64,000 bases of DNA. It comes from an uncultured Phycisphaerales bacterium. GTDB lineage: Bacteria > Planctomycetota > Phycisphaerae > Tepidisphaerales > Tepidisphaeraceae. The notes beneath the pieces were generated by a model. It was given only the letters and a program-made list of their open reading frames with translations, searched no databases and was not told where the DNA came from. Positions 45,843 through 55,003 of the stretch are shown in pieces; position 1 is the stretch's first letter; every line of letters starts with the position of its first letter. The position numbers and the translations under genes were made by a program. The stretch spans positions 39,515 through 103,514 of the forward strand of contig CAIQIQ010000048.1 in assembly GCA_903871935.1 (NCBI GenBank), in the 5' to 3' direction.

Positions 45843-47501
45843 TTGGCGGCGCGCAAAACGATTGCACAGATCCCTCTGAAGGTTCTTCTCACGCTATTCG
45901 TCGCGTGCGGCGCAGTCGCCCTCATCTCGCTGGTCGGCTGTGGCGGCGCCGGCAACCCGCCCACCGAGATCGAATGGTACGCCTCTTATTACGAAAGCTA
46001 CTTCCCGCGCTGGATCGAGGAGTTTGAAAAGACCCACGCCGACCAGAATGTCCGCGTCAAGTTCAAGGCCATGGTCACGGGCGAGCCGCAGAAGGTCTAT
46101 ACGATGCTGATCTCGCATTCGCTGTGCGATGTCATCACGGCTTCTCCGATCCTGCTGGAGAACGACGCTTTTGAGCCCCTGACGCCGGAGCAGATCGACG
46201 CTTCCGACCAGATTCCGATTGCCGTAAGACTTGCCACCGACACCAAGGGGCGCATCATCGGCTTCCCCAATGGCAGCGACATTCGCGGATTCGTCTACTA
46301 CAACAACGCCGACCTCAAAGAGGCCGGCACGACGGCCGACGCCGCGCCCGACACCTTTGATCAGTACTCGACATGGGCGTCTCAGATGTTCAAGTGGGAT
46401 GTCGGTGGCAAGACAGTTCTGGGAATGCCGCAAGCCGAGGACATTCCCCGCGCGAGAATGCTTCGCCGACCGATTGGCATGACGCGCGGCTTCTTCTTCT
46501 CCTCCCTGTCGTTCCTGCTCGCCTACGTCGAGCCGCTTCCGGATGCCAATGGTGTCTCCGACCATTCGCTCGACGACTATCTCGGCGGTCCACCCTCCAA
46601 TCGTCCCTTCCGTTTTGACACCCCTGAAGTGATCGCAGGGCTTCGGGAGTACCAGAAGTTCTTTCTCCCGCGTGACCGCGCTGTGGCCGATGGCGATACC
46701 AGCCGCATGGGCGCTTTCAAGAACGGCATCTACTCCGGGATGGAAGGGGCCAACTGGGTGTACGGCGAGATCTTCACAATCGACCTCGCCGTCACCAAGT
46801 ATCCCCACGCGGAGGGCAAGAAGATGCGCACGTGGATGAATGCCGCCGCCATCGGGGTCTGGCGTGAATCCAAACACAAGGAGTTGGCCACCGAGTTCGC
46901 CAGATTCATCAACAATACCGACTGTCAGGTCGATGCCTACTACGGCCACGGCTATCTGCCATCGCGCCTCTCGGCGTGGCGGCAGCTCGCGAATGATGCA
47001 AAGATGGACGATGCGATCCGCGCGAACTACCTGGCGCCGTTTGCAGGCGACAAGCGGTTTGTCGGCGCTCCGCAGATAAAGCGAAAGTCACATGATGCGC
47101 TCGATGTTATTCTCTACGTGCCGCACCCCGTGGATGCCGAACTGGCGCGCATTCCTGATGCTGCGCCCGCGGACGGCGATCTGGGACAACTGGCTCAGAG
47201 CCTGCAAAAGGAGATCGCCGCCTTCGCCTCTCGCGCGACAACCGTCACGATTCAGGGCACGCCGTCCGAGATGGTCCCGTCGCGTTCGTTTGTGATCAAG
47301 AGTCCCATCCCCGTCTACGAGCCGCTGCTGGCCGACTGCGGAGTATGGGTGCCGCTCGACCAGACTTGGCTGCGCCTTGAGGGCGAGGTCATCACGCGGA
47401 TGCTCGAAAAGGTCACGCGGGCATCAGACCCCGATACGCCCGAGGCCGCGGCCAAATGGGCCCAGGCCGAGGCCGAAGATATAGCCGCGGGACGCAAATG
47501 A
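45843..47501 (+). CDS. Sugar ABC transporter substrate-binding lipoprotein
   Basis: 552 residues from a TTG with AAGGAG six bases upstream. Lipoprotein signal with lipobox ISLVGC (lipid Cys near residue 33). The family-1 binding-protein fold follows: EIEWYASYYESYFPRWIEEF, DVITASPILLENDAFEPL, GFPNGSDIRGFVYYNNADLK and MNAAAIGVWRESKHKELATE. It is about 100 residues longer than MalE-type proteins, the excess being at the C-terminus. It captures an oligosaccharide outside the membrane for the two permeases that follow; its stop overlaps the first permease start. No ATPase gene is in the cluster, so a shared MsmK-type ATPase elsewhere is implied. Confidence 0.9.
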   Translation: MAARKTIAQIPLKVLLTLFVACGAVALISLVGCGGAGNPPTEIEWYASYYESYFPRWIEEFEKTHADQNVRVKFKAMVTGEPQKVYTMLISHSLCDVITASPILLENDAFEPLTPEQIDASDQIPIAVRLATDTKGRIIGFPNGSDIRGFVYYNNADLKEAGTTADAAPDTFDQYSTWASQMFKWDVGGKTVLGMPQAEDIPRARMLRRPIGMTRGFFFSSLSFLLAYVEPLPDANGVSDHSLDDYLGGPPSNRPFRFDTPEVIAGLREYQKFFLPRDRAVADGDTSRMGAFKNGIYSGMEGANWVYGEIFTIDLAVTKYPHAEGKKMRTWMNAAAIGVWRESKHKELATEFARFINNTDCQVDAYYGHGYLPSRLSAWRQLANDAKMDDAIRANYLAPFAGDKRFVGAPQIKRKSHDALDVILYVPHPVDAELARIPDAAPADGDLGQLAQSLQKEIAAFASRATTVTIQGTPSEMVPSRSFVIKSPIPVYEPLLADCGVWVPLDQTWLRLEGEVITRMLEKVTRASDPDTPEAAAKWAQAEAEDIAAGRK

Positions 47502-48487
47502 AGAAGAAATCGCAAGACATGGCTGGTAACGGCATCAGCGCTTGGAGGAAGCGCGAGAAACTGGCGGCCATCTTCTTTCTCTTCCCCGCGCTGCTGCTGA
47601 TCGCCGTCTTCGCCTACGCATCATTTGTGATCACGGTCATCATGTCCTTCTACAAGGTGGACTGGCTCTCCGAACCCACCTTCGTCGGCCTGGCGAACTT
47701 CTCGAAGGTTCTGCACTATGACCTGTTCTGGAAGTCGCTGGCGAATGTCTCCGTGTTCGTCATTGAGACCGTTGGATTTGGCTTGGTCGCCGGCTTGTTC
47801 TTCGCGGTCCTGATGGAGCAGAAGATCAAGGGCGTCGGCTTCTTCCGCGTGGCGTTCTTCATGCCGCTGGTGATCTCGGCGGCCGCGACGGCGTGGATAT
47901 TTCGCCTGATCTTCGGCAAGGGCTACGGTGTGGTTCCGGTTCTGGTGACGCAGGTCACCGGCTGGATTTCCGACCTGACCATTGGCGGCTATCACGTCGG
48001 CCATCTGCTCCTTAGCGGCCCGATCGTCCTCGATCCACTTGGCGATCCCCGTCTGGCCATGACTTCGGTCGCGGCCATGTCCATCTGGGGCGGCCTGGGC
48101 TACTGGATCCTTATCTACACCGCCGGCCTTCGTTCCATCGACCCGGGACTCTACGAAAGCGCGATGATCGATGGCGCCGGCTTCTGGCGCCGCACGCTCT
48201 ACATCACGGTTCCGCTCTTGCGCCCCGTGATCCTGTTCCTTTCCATCACCGGCATCATTCGAGCCTTCCAACTCTTCGCGATTCTGCTGATCATCCCACC
48301 CTATGGCGGGACTCCGGGTGGCCCCGACGATAGTACACAGGTGCCTATCCTCCTGATCTACAACATCGCCTTCAGTCAGCGCGATTTCGGCTATGCCTCC
48401 GCGCTGGCCCTGGTGATCTTCGCGATCCTGCTCGTGATAACGCTCATCCAGGCCAAGGTCGGCAAACTCAGCGAGGGCGCACCATGA
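47498..48487 (+). CDS. Sugar ABC transporter permease (MalF-type)
   Basis: 329 residues from the ATG at 47498, overlapping the previous stop by four bases. Six membrane segments, first FFLFPALLLIAVFAYASFVI. The EAA loop that docks the ATPase is present in the form YESAMIDGAGFWRRTLYITV (E-A/S-x3-G-A-G with I/V-P later). Typical MalF partner to the next gene. A long C-terminal periplasmic loop is seen before the last segment (PPYGGTPGGPDDSTQVPILL). Confidence 0.92.
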   Translation: MKKKSQDMAGNGISAWRKREKLAAIFFLFPALLLIAVFAYASFVITVIMSFYKVDWLSEPTFVGLANFSKVLHYDLFWKSLANVSVFVIETVGFGLVAGLFFAVLMEQKIKGVGFFRVAFFMPLVISAAATAWIFRLIFGKGYGVVPVLVTQVTGWISDLTIGGYHVGHLLLSGPIVLDPLGDPRLAMTSVAAMSIWGGLGYWILIYTAGLRSIDPGLYESAMIDGAGFWRRTLYITVPLLRPVILFLSITGIIRAFQLFAILLIIPPYGGTPGGPDDSTQVPILLIYNIAFSQRDFGYASALALVIFAILLVITLIQAKVGKLSEGAP

Positions 48488-49377
48488 CGCATCACACTGC
48501 CTTCAATCGCGACCGCGGCAAGCACCTGATGCGCAGCGCAATCATCTACCTCGTTCTCGCGGCCGGCGCCCTGGCGATGCTCTTCCCCGTCTACTGGATG
48601 TACATGGCCTCCTTCAAGGATGAGTTCTACTCCACCGGTGAACACATGGTCTGGTTCCCGCCGCCCTGGGAGGCGAAATACTTCACCCTCGATCACTACC
48701 GCGAACTCCTCTCACGTACCGGATCGAAGACCTCCGGAGGAACCGATAATTTCATCGACGCTACCGTCAACACTGCGATCATGACTGGCGTTGGCACCCT
48801 CGGAAACATCCTCTTTTGCGCCATGGCGGGTTTCGCGCTGGCCAAGCTGAAGTTCCGCGGCCGCAATTTCATCCTCATGGCCGTGGTCTCGACGATGATG
48901 ATCCCCGGCATCATGCTTCTGTTGCCGAACTTCGCCATCACCACATTCGTTCTGCACGGCTACAACAATTTCGCCGGCCTGATCATCCCCGGCCTTGCCG
49001 GACCTTTTGGCATCTTCCTCATGCGCCAGTACATGCTCTCGATTCCGGATGAACTGCTCGACGCGGCGAAAGTGGATGGCGCCGGCATTGTGCGCATCTT
49101 CTTCTCCATCGTCTTGCCGCTCTCGACGCCCATCATCGTCGCCTACGGGATACTGCTGGTGCTGGGCTTCTGGAATGAGCTGATCTGGCCGATGGTGATC
49201 ACCAAGGACCTGGTCGTGCTGCAGATGGCGCTGCAGAACCTCGTCGAGATAGGCTCGCAGCGCATGGGCCCCGCGATGGCCGGGGCGGCGATTTCCTCGA
49301 CGCCGGTGATCATCCTTTTCCTGATCGTGCGCAAGCAGTTCGTCCGCGCGATGACATCGGGGGCGCTCAAAGGTTGA
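48484..49377 (+). CDS. Sugar ABC transporter permease (MalG-type)
   Basis: 297 residues; start overlaps the previous stop by four bases. Six membrane segments (AIIYLVLAAGALAMLFPVYW first). EAA loop: DELLDAAKVDGAGIVRIFFS followed by IVLPLSTP. Ends with a short basic tail as in MalG. With the preceding permease and lipoprotein it forms an importer lacking only its ATPase. The next gene starts 26 bases later. Confidence 0.92.
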   Translation: MTHHTAFNRDRGKHLMRSAIIYLVLAAGALAMLFPVYWMYMASFKDEFYSTGEHMVWFPPPWEAKYFTLDHYRELLSRTGSKTSGGTDNFIDATVNTAIMTGVGTLGNILFCAMAGFALAKLKFRGRNFILMAVVSTMMIPGIMLLLPNFAITTFVLHGYNNFAGLIIPGLAGPFGIFLMRQYMLSIPDELLDAAKVDGAGIVRIFFSIVLPLSTPIIVAYGILLVLGFWNELIWPMVITKDLVVLQMALQNLVEIGSQRMGPAMAGAAISSTPVIILFLIVRKQFVRAMTSGALKG

Positions 49378-49403
49378 TCGGACTGGTTTGCCAGGAGACA
49401 TTC

Positions 49404-51302
49404 ATGCGATATACCTTCGCCACCGTACTGCTGCTGTGCGCATCCTGTGCTCTTGGGGCCATTCATGTGTCGGTCCAGGGCGGCCCGCAAGGCGATGGTT
49501 CGGCGCAGCGGCCGGCGGCATTGCTCGCCGCCGGAGTGTCGCTCGCCCGCCAGGATCCTGAGCATCGCGTGATCGTTCATGCCGGTGAGTACTTCGACAC
49601 CGGCGTCCAGCTCACTCCCGCTGATTCCGGCCTGACCATCGAAGCGGCCGGCAACAGCCGCCCGGCGCTCTACGGCGGCATCCCACTCACCGGATGGACG
49701 GCCAACGCCGACGGTACCTGGTCCGCGCCGTTGCCGGCCGGGCATACCTGGGATGTGCGGCTGCTTTGTGTGGATGGGGAGCTGGCTCAGCGGGCACGCT
49801 TCCCCGAGCAGGGCAAGCTCACTCACAAGAGCGTCTTCGATGTGCCCTGGATGAGCACCACCGGGGGCGGATGGAAACGCAAGCCTACTGACGAGGAACT
49901 GACCACGATGAAGTTCGATCCGGCCGACCTGCCGCGCGACATCGAGTGGCGCAATGCCGAGGTGACCGTATATCATGTCTGGGATGAGTCGGTCTCCGGC
50001 GTGGCCCGCTGTGACTATGACAAAGCCACTCTTACCTTCACCAACAAGCTCGGCCACCCCGCCGGTGGATTTGGCGTCAAGACCTATGTCATCTGGAACA
50101 TCCGCCAGGGCCTCACCGCGTCAGGTGAATGGATGTTCGACCGGGTAAATGCCCGCGTCGTCTATCGCCCCAAACCGGGGCAGGACATGGCCAAAGCGCG
50201 CATTCTCGTACCTACGCGCACCAGCATCATCGAACTGCTCAAGAAGGGCGAAGAGCCCGTCCGCAACATCACCCTTCGCGGTCTGGAACTGGGCATCACC
50301 ACCGTACCAGGGATCACCGGCGGCTTCGGGGCTGGCAATTTCCCTGGCGCCATCCAGTTTGATGCCGTGGATACGTTGACGATCGAAGACCTCCGCATCC
50401 GGAACGTCGCCGGCCAGGGAATCGGCTCTGCATGGAGCAAGGCATCGAAGAACGTCAAGGTTCGCCGCAGTGAGATCGCCTGGTGCGGCGCCGGCGGGAT
50501 TTCCATTGCCGGCGAGAACCTCCTGTATGAGGACAACCGCATCCATCACATCGGTCGGATCTTCCCAAGCGGCATAGGCATCAGTCGGGGAGGAATAAAC
50601 GTGGTCGTACGCCACAACGTGTTGCACGACTGCAGCTACTCGGCAATCGGGCTGGACGGAGCCAACACGCTCGTTGAAAACAATGAGTTCTACCGCTGCA
50701 TGACCGAGTTGCACGACGGCGCGGCCGTCTACTTCGGCAACGGCAAGCAGCACACCATCCGCGGCAACTTCGTCCATGACCTGACCGATCCCAATGAGGG
50801 CCGGCCGTGGGGCAGCCCGTCGCGTTCGGCCTACTACCTGGACGAGCAGTGCGAAAACTGCACCGTCGAGAACAACCTCGCCGTCAATGTGGAGATGCCC
50901 TCGCAGAATCACATGGCTCGCAAGAACACCATTCGCGGCAATATCTTCGTCACCGGAGGCAACCTGGTGATGTCGTTCGCACGCTGCAGCGACTATACGG
51001 TGGAAGGCAATGCCATCCAGGCGGGCGGCGACGTAAAGATCAATGGTGCCAACCTCATAACGACCTGGCGCAATAACATCGTCCATTCCGGCAGCGGCAA
51101 GGTCGTTTCCGTCAGCCTGGAGGATTACGCCCAGAAACAGTCCGACAACACGGCTCCGCTTGGAACCACCATCTCCAACCCGCAGATCACCGTGTCGGAC
51201 AACGGCGTCTGCACTCTTGCTCACGACTCATCGGCCAGAGCGTTGAACCTGCCCAAGCTCGACTTCTCCGACACCGGGCCGCGCCCGCCCATAGCGAAGT
51301 AG
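49404..51302 (+). CDS. Exported right-handed beta-helix protein
   Basis: 632 residues from the ATG at 49404 with AGGAGA upstream. Signal peptide of about 20 residues. An N-terminal part (DQ/HVSVQGGPQGDGSAQRPA) resembles the pectate-lyase/polysaccharide-lyase entrance, followed by a long parallel beta-helix: NITLRGLELGITTV, ENLLYEDNRIHHIG, INVVVRHNVLHDC, GANTLVENNEFYRC, HTIRGNFVHDL, CTVENNLAVNV, NTIRGNIFV. Such proteins cleave, isomerise or bind polysaccharides; the catalytic Arg/Lys/Asp set of a known lyase family cannot be identified with confidence. Cluster position suggests it works on the glycan imported by the ABC system. Confidence 0.82.
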   Translation: MRYTFATVLLLCASCALGAIHVSVQGGPQGDGSAQRPAALLAAGVSLARQDPEHRVIVHAGEYFDTGVQLTPADSGLTIEAAGNSRPALYGGIPLTGWTANADGTWSAPLPAGHTWDVRLLCVDGELAQRARFPEQGKLTHKSVFDVPWMSTTGGGWKRKPTDEELTTMKFDPADLPRDIEWRNAEVTVYHVWDESVSGVARCDYDKATLTFTNKLGHPAGGFGVKTYVIWNIRQGLTASGEWMFDRVNARVVYRPKPGQDMAKARILVPTRTSIIELLKKGEEPVRNITLRGLELGITTVPGITGGFGAGNFPGAIQFDAVDTLTIEDLRIRNVAGQGIGSAWSKASKNVKVRRSEIAWCGAGGISIAGENLLYEDNRIHHIGRIFPSGIGISRGGINVVVRHNVLHDCSYSAIGLDGANTLVENNEFYRCMTELHDGAAVYFGNGKQHTIRGNFVHDLTDPNEGRPWGSPSRSAYYLDEQCENCTVENNLAVNVEMPSQNHMARKNTIRGNIFVTGGNLVMSFARCSDYTVEGNAIQAGGDVKINGANLITTWRNNIVHSGSGKVVSVSLEDYAQKQSDNTAPLGTTISNPQITVSDNGVCTLAHDSSARALNLPKLDFSDTGPRPPIAK

Positions 51303-51412
51303 TCGTCTGCCGACCAACTCCGTCCCAGTTACACATCGGCGTCGGTGCCGCCAGGCAAACATCGCCCGCCGCCATGGGCGCGGCGGCGAGAGGCCGATAT
51401 GATGCCTTCTCA

Positions 51413-52714
51413 ATGAAGACCATTCACTACCAGCGGAACGGGGCGATTCCAGTTGTCAAAGAGGCGGACGTTGTCGTAATCGGCGGCGGGCCGGGCGGCA
51501 TGTCGGCGGCTGTGATGGCGGCTCGGGAGGGAGCGCGCGTCCTGCTGGTGGAGCGATATGGAGCGATGGGCGGCATGGCCTCCTACGGTGAGATTCATCC
51601 GTTCATGCCTAATCACCTGCTGGGCAAGTGCCTGGACAAGCCGGTCTATGTCGAGTGGATCCATCGCATGCAGCGATACTGCCCATCGGATACGCCGCCC
51701 GATGGCGAGGTGCTGGCCCACGAGCATCGCCTGATCAGCAAGGATGCGGCCATGTTGGCGGCCGAGGATCTGTGCCTGGAGGCGGGCGTGCAGTTGCTGT
51801 TTCACCACCAGCTTGCCGATGTGCTGATGGATGGCGGGAGCGTCAAGGCGGCCGTGCTGCTCTCCAAGAGCGGCTTCTCCGCGGTGCAAGGCAAGATGTT
51901 CATCGACGCCAGCGGTGATGCCGATCTGTGTGCGATGGCCGGCTGCCCGATTGAGATCGGGGGACCCAGCGGCCATTGCCAGCCGATGACGCTCTGCTTC
52001 AAGCTCTGCGATGTGGACCGCGCGCGGATGCCCAAACATGCCCAGATCAACGCCCTGTACCTGAAGGCCAAGGCGGAAGGGCGGGTGCAATGCCCGCGCG
52101 AGGATGTGCTCTGGTTCACCTGGTTCACGCCCGAAGTGATCCATTTCAACACCACCCGCGTGATCCATAAGTCGGGCACCAACGGTGTGGAACTCTCCGA
52201 GGCGGAGATCGAAGCGCGCCGCCAGGTGCGACAACTGCTGGAGATGCTGCGCAGCGATGTGCCGGGATTCGAGAAAGCGCGGATCTACTCCATGGCCCAC
52301 CACATCGGCGTGCGCGAGAGCCGCCGCGTGCGCGGGTTGGCATATCTGACCAAAGAGGCGTTCATCGAGCGCAAGAAGTTCGACGATGCCATCGCTCGGG
52401 TGCGCTACTCGATCGACATTCACAATCCCGATGGCACTGGCACCGAGCATATGCACCTGCCGGAGGATCAGTGGTACGAGATTCCCTACGGATGCATCGT
52501 GCCGCAGGGCGTGAGCAATCTGCTGGTGGCAGGGCGTCCGATCTCGGTGGACCATGCGATACACAGTTCCATGCGCGTGATGCCCCCGGCGTGCAGCGTG
52601 GGCCAGGCCGCCGGCATGGCGGCCGCCATGGCCGTACGCGAAGGCAAACGTCCGGGTGACCTGGATGGCGTTGCCGTGCGGCAACGGCTGCGAGAACGTG
52701 GCGCGGCGTTGTGA
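51413..52714 (+). CDS. FAD-dependent oxidoreductase
   Basis: 433 residues from the ATG at 51413; the frame is open to 51374. FAD-binding N-terminus VVVIGGGPGGMSAAVMAARE (about 20-39) and the GDADLCAMAGCPIEI and C-terminal GYGCIVPQGVSNLLVAGRPI-type motif (PYGCIVPQGVSNLLVAGR) with SVGQAAGMAAAMAV. This is the FAD-dependent oxidoreductase group (PF12831-like) often found with glycan-degrading clusters in planctomycetes. It probably oxidises a sugar hydroxyl. It ends the cluster; the Nudix gene follows after 93 bases. Confidence 0.85.
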   Translation: MKTIHYQRNGAIPVVKEADVVVIGGGPGGMSAAVMAAREGARVLLVERYGAMGGMASYGEIHPFMPNHLLGKCLDKPVYVEWIHRMQRYCPSDTPPDGEVLAHEHRLISKDAAMLAAEDLCLEAGVQLLFHHQLADVLMDGGSVKAAVLLSKSGFSAVQGKMFIDASGDADLCAMAGCPIEIGGPSGHCQPMTLCFKLCDVDRARMPKHAQINALYLKAKAEGRVQCPREDVLWFTWFTPEVIHFNTTRVIHKSGTNGVELSEAEIEARRQVRQLLEMLRSDVPGFEKARIYSMAHHIGVRESRRVRGLAYLTKEAFIERKKFDDAIARVRYSIDIHNPDGTGTEHMHLPEDQWYEIPYGCIVPQGVSNLLVAGRPISVDHAIHSSMRVMPPACSVGQAAGMAAAMAVREGKRPGDLDGVAVRQRLRERGAAL

Positions 52715-52807
52715 TGGCGGGCCATCGAATGGCGCTTTGACGGCTTCGATCCGGCGCCATCAGCCACAAGCCCGTGTTTGGCAATTCAGGTATCCTATCC
52801 GTACATC

Positions 52808-53290
52808 ATGACTCAGGATGGTGATGAGTTTCCGATCCGCACGAATGGACAGGACTGGCTTCTGTCGTGGCATCCGCCACCGGCTGCCCCGATCGGCCGG
52901 CCGCACGGCTCGGCCGGAATCTGCATCACCGGCCGCGGCGAAGTCGTGCTGATCAGCGCTGACAATATTCACTGGGATCTCCCGGCTGGTCGACCCGAGG
53001 GCGATGAGACATGGGAACAGACTCTCTATCGCGAGATGCGCGAAGAGGCCTGCGCTACGGTAGTTGACGTCCGGTTGCTGGGCTTCAGTCGCGGCCATTG
53101 CATCACCGGGCCACAAGCCGGCCTAGTGCTGATTCGTTCCTTCTGGTGGGCGCAGGTCACGCTCGATCCTTGGAACCCGCAGTTTGAGATCGCCCACCGT
53201 CGCCTCGTCCGGCCCTGCGAAGTTCTCTCGCATCTACCACCAGTCTACCTCCCCATCTTCCGCCGCGCACTTACGGAGGCTAGGCTTTGA
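52808..53290 (+). CDS. Nudix hydrolase
   Basis: 160 residues from the ATG at 52808 (MTQDGDEFPIRTNG); an alternative start at 52778 adds ten residues. The Nudix box is GRPEGDETWEQTLYREMREE (G-x5-E-x7-R-E-U-x-E-E), complete except that the following G is A. It hydrolyses a nucleoside diphosphate linked to another moiety. The long loop before the C-terminus (LVLIRSFWWAQVTLDPW) hints at a substrate pocket but does not tell which. It converges on the sulfatase gene; 53291-53415 holds no gene. Confidence 0.88.
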   Translation: MTQDGDEFPIRTNGQDWLLSWHPPPAAPIGRPHGSAGICITGRGEVVLISADNIHWDLPAGRPEGDETWEQTLYREMREEACATVVDVRLLGFSRGHCITGPQAGLVLIRSFWWAQVTLDPWNPQFEIAHRRLVRPCEVLSHLPPVYLPIFRRALTEARL

Positions 53291-53415
53291 TCGCTGAGGG
53301 AGCAGAAGATGCGATCTCAATGCGCCGCATCAGACAGGATGCCAGGATCCAAGTGAGCTCGCGACGGTACGCCTCGGTCATGACCTGCTCAAAGACAACA
53401 TAGTCCTCATCCTGT

Positions 53416-54753
53416 TCAAAGCAGACTCTTCAGTCTCTTCCCAAGACGCAGCCTGCCATTTGCCTTCAGGCGCTTCTGAGGTTTCTTGTCTTCTCCGGCT
53501 CCAATCGGCTTCGCGGGATGTTCGTTGAGAACAGCCTGGAGCTTCTCGCGTGCAGATTTGGCCTCCAGATCCGCGGCGCCGGATGCGACCGCGATTTCCT
53601 CCCACGGCGCGTTCTTCAGATCGAAGAGTTCACCTTGATTCGTGAGTTTGTAGCGCGCATCGCGGGCGTACGACTTGCCGTTGAGTTCCACATAGACCCA
53701 CTCGCGCGGTGTGCCTTTTTCCCCTTTGATCTGAGCAGCAAAGCTGTGACTGTCCAGGGCCACCTTTTCTGGCAAGGGAGCGCGACCCAGATCTGCAACC
53801 GTGGCGAAGAAGTCGCTGAAGTCGATGAGGTCGTGGTTTACGGCTCCGGCGGGCGTGGTGCCAGGCCAGTTCACGATGAGCGGCACGCGGCTGCCGCCTT
53901 CGCGCATGGTGGCTTTCTGGCCGTGGACTTTCTTTCCTTCGACCGTGGCGATTCCGGCCCCGAAACGGGCGGTGCCGTTGTCGCCGGCGAAGATGACGAT
54001 GGTCTTCTCACGTAACTTCTGCCGGTCAAGTTCCGCCATGAGCTTGCCGACGAGTTTGTCCATGTACTCGATGTTGTCGGCGTAGAGGCGGTTGTTGTCC
54101 GCGCCTTCTTTGCTGTCCGGCGTGCGCAGGATGGGACCGTGTATGTGCGACATGGGGTAATAGAGGAAGAACGGCTTCTCTTTGTTCCGCGCGATGAAAT
54201 CGGCCGCGAAGTTGTGCAGAAGATCGGGCAGGTATTCATCGCTCCTGAGCACCTTGTCCTGACCGTCGATGTTGTAGCCCTTCAACTGCGTGGACCAGTA
54301 GCGGCCGCTGCCCTGAAACACAATGTGTTCATCGAAGCCCCACTCGCGCGGGCCGAGGCAGATCTGGCCCCACTTGCCGACGCTGGCAGTGGCGTAGCCG
54401 GCCTTCTTCATGATGGTGGGGATCATTACTTCCCGATCTGGCGCGACGGCATTTGCGCAGCGATTACCGTTAAGCCCGGTACGGAAAGGGTAACGGCCGG
54501 TGAGCAGCTCACACCGCGAGGGACCGCACAACGGTGATGCATAGCAGTACTCGAAGCGCGTGCCAGCTCGCGCCAGAGCGTCGATGTTCGGCGTCTTAAA
54601 TGGGCCGCCGCAGCAATGGATATCACCGATACCGACATCGTCGGACAGAATGAGGATGATGTTTGGTTTGGTGGCCGGATCTGGCGTACCAGCCGCGGCC
54701 AGCCCCGCAAGCGGCGCTGCAACCACGGCCGCAAATAGCGTGAGCGTTTTGAT
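53416..54753 (-). CDS. Exported sulfatase with a possible ATC start
   Basis: About 445 residues if translation starts at the ATC codon at 54753-54751, which lies six bases behind a perfect GGAGGT and opens a clean signal peptide (KTLTLFAAVVAAPLAGLAAA). No ATG, GTG or TTG exists at that place; the nearest in-frame ATG is at 54879 and gives a longer, odd N-terminus. The sulfatase set is complete: NIILILSDDVGIGD (metal), CGPSRCELLTGR (Cys for formylglycine), HIHGP, and AGDNGTARFGAG. It removes sulfate esters from sugars outside the cytoplasm. A maturation enzyme is not in the window. The basic tail (KKPQKRLKANGRLRLGKR) is unusual. Confidence 0.9.
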   Translation of the reverse strand: MKTLTLFAAVVAAPLAGLAAAGTPDPATKPNIILILSDDVGIGDIHCCGGPFKTPNIDALARAGTRFEYCYASPLCGPSRCELLTGRYPFRTGLNGNRCANAVAPDREVMIPTIMKKAGYATASVGKWGQICLGPREWGFDEHIVFQGSGRYWSTQLKGYNIDGQDKVLRSDEYLPDLLHNFAADFIARNKEKPFFLYYPMSHIHGPILRTPDSKEGADNNRLYADNIEYMDKLVGKLMAELDRQKLREKTIVIFAGDNGTARFGAGIATVEGKKVHGQKATMREGGSRVPLIVNWPGTTPAGAVNHDLIDFSDFFATVADLGRAPLPEKVALDSHSFAAQIKGEKGTPREWVYVELNGKSYARDARYKLTNQGELFDLKNAPWEEIAVASGAADLEAKSAREKLQAVLNEHPAKPIGAGEDKKPQKRLKANGRLRLGKRLKSLL

Positions 54754-55003
54754 TTGGCGACCTCCGGAAATGACCTTCGGCGATGGGCTGGGCGCGAGCG
54801 TTCCCGATACGAATCGCGATTCCGCGCAGGCATGATCGGCGGACCTTGGGGTACGAGGTTTGGGGTGCGGGAAGACCATCGGATGCTCAAGTTGCCTCGC
54901 GGCGATGCCCAACGCATCACCGTTGATACCTGCTAAACGCTTCCGCGCACTCAATATTGCCCGGAGAAGTCTTCGGTGCGCTGGCGAAAGGCCAATCTAC
55001 GCT
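54754..55003. other. Gap between sulfatase and PhyH-type gene
   Basis: About 250 bases with no gene. The open frame that runs through here in the sulfatase frame has no clear codon bias. No hairpin or repeat of note. Confidence 0.4.
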
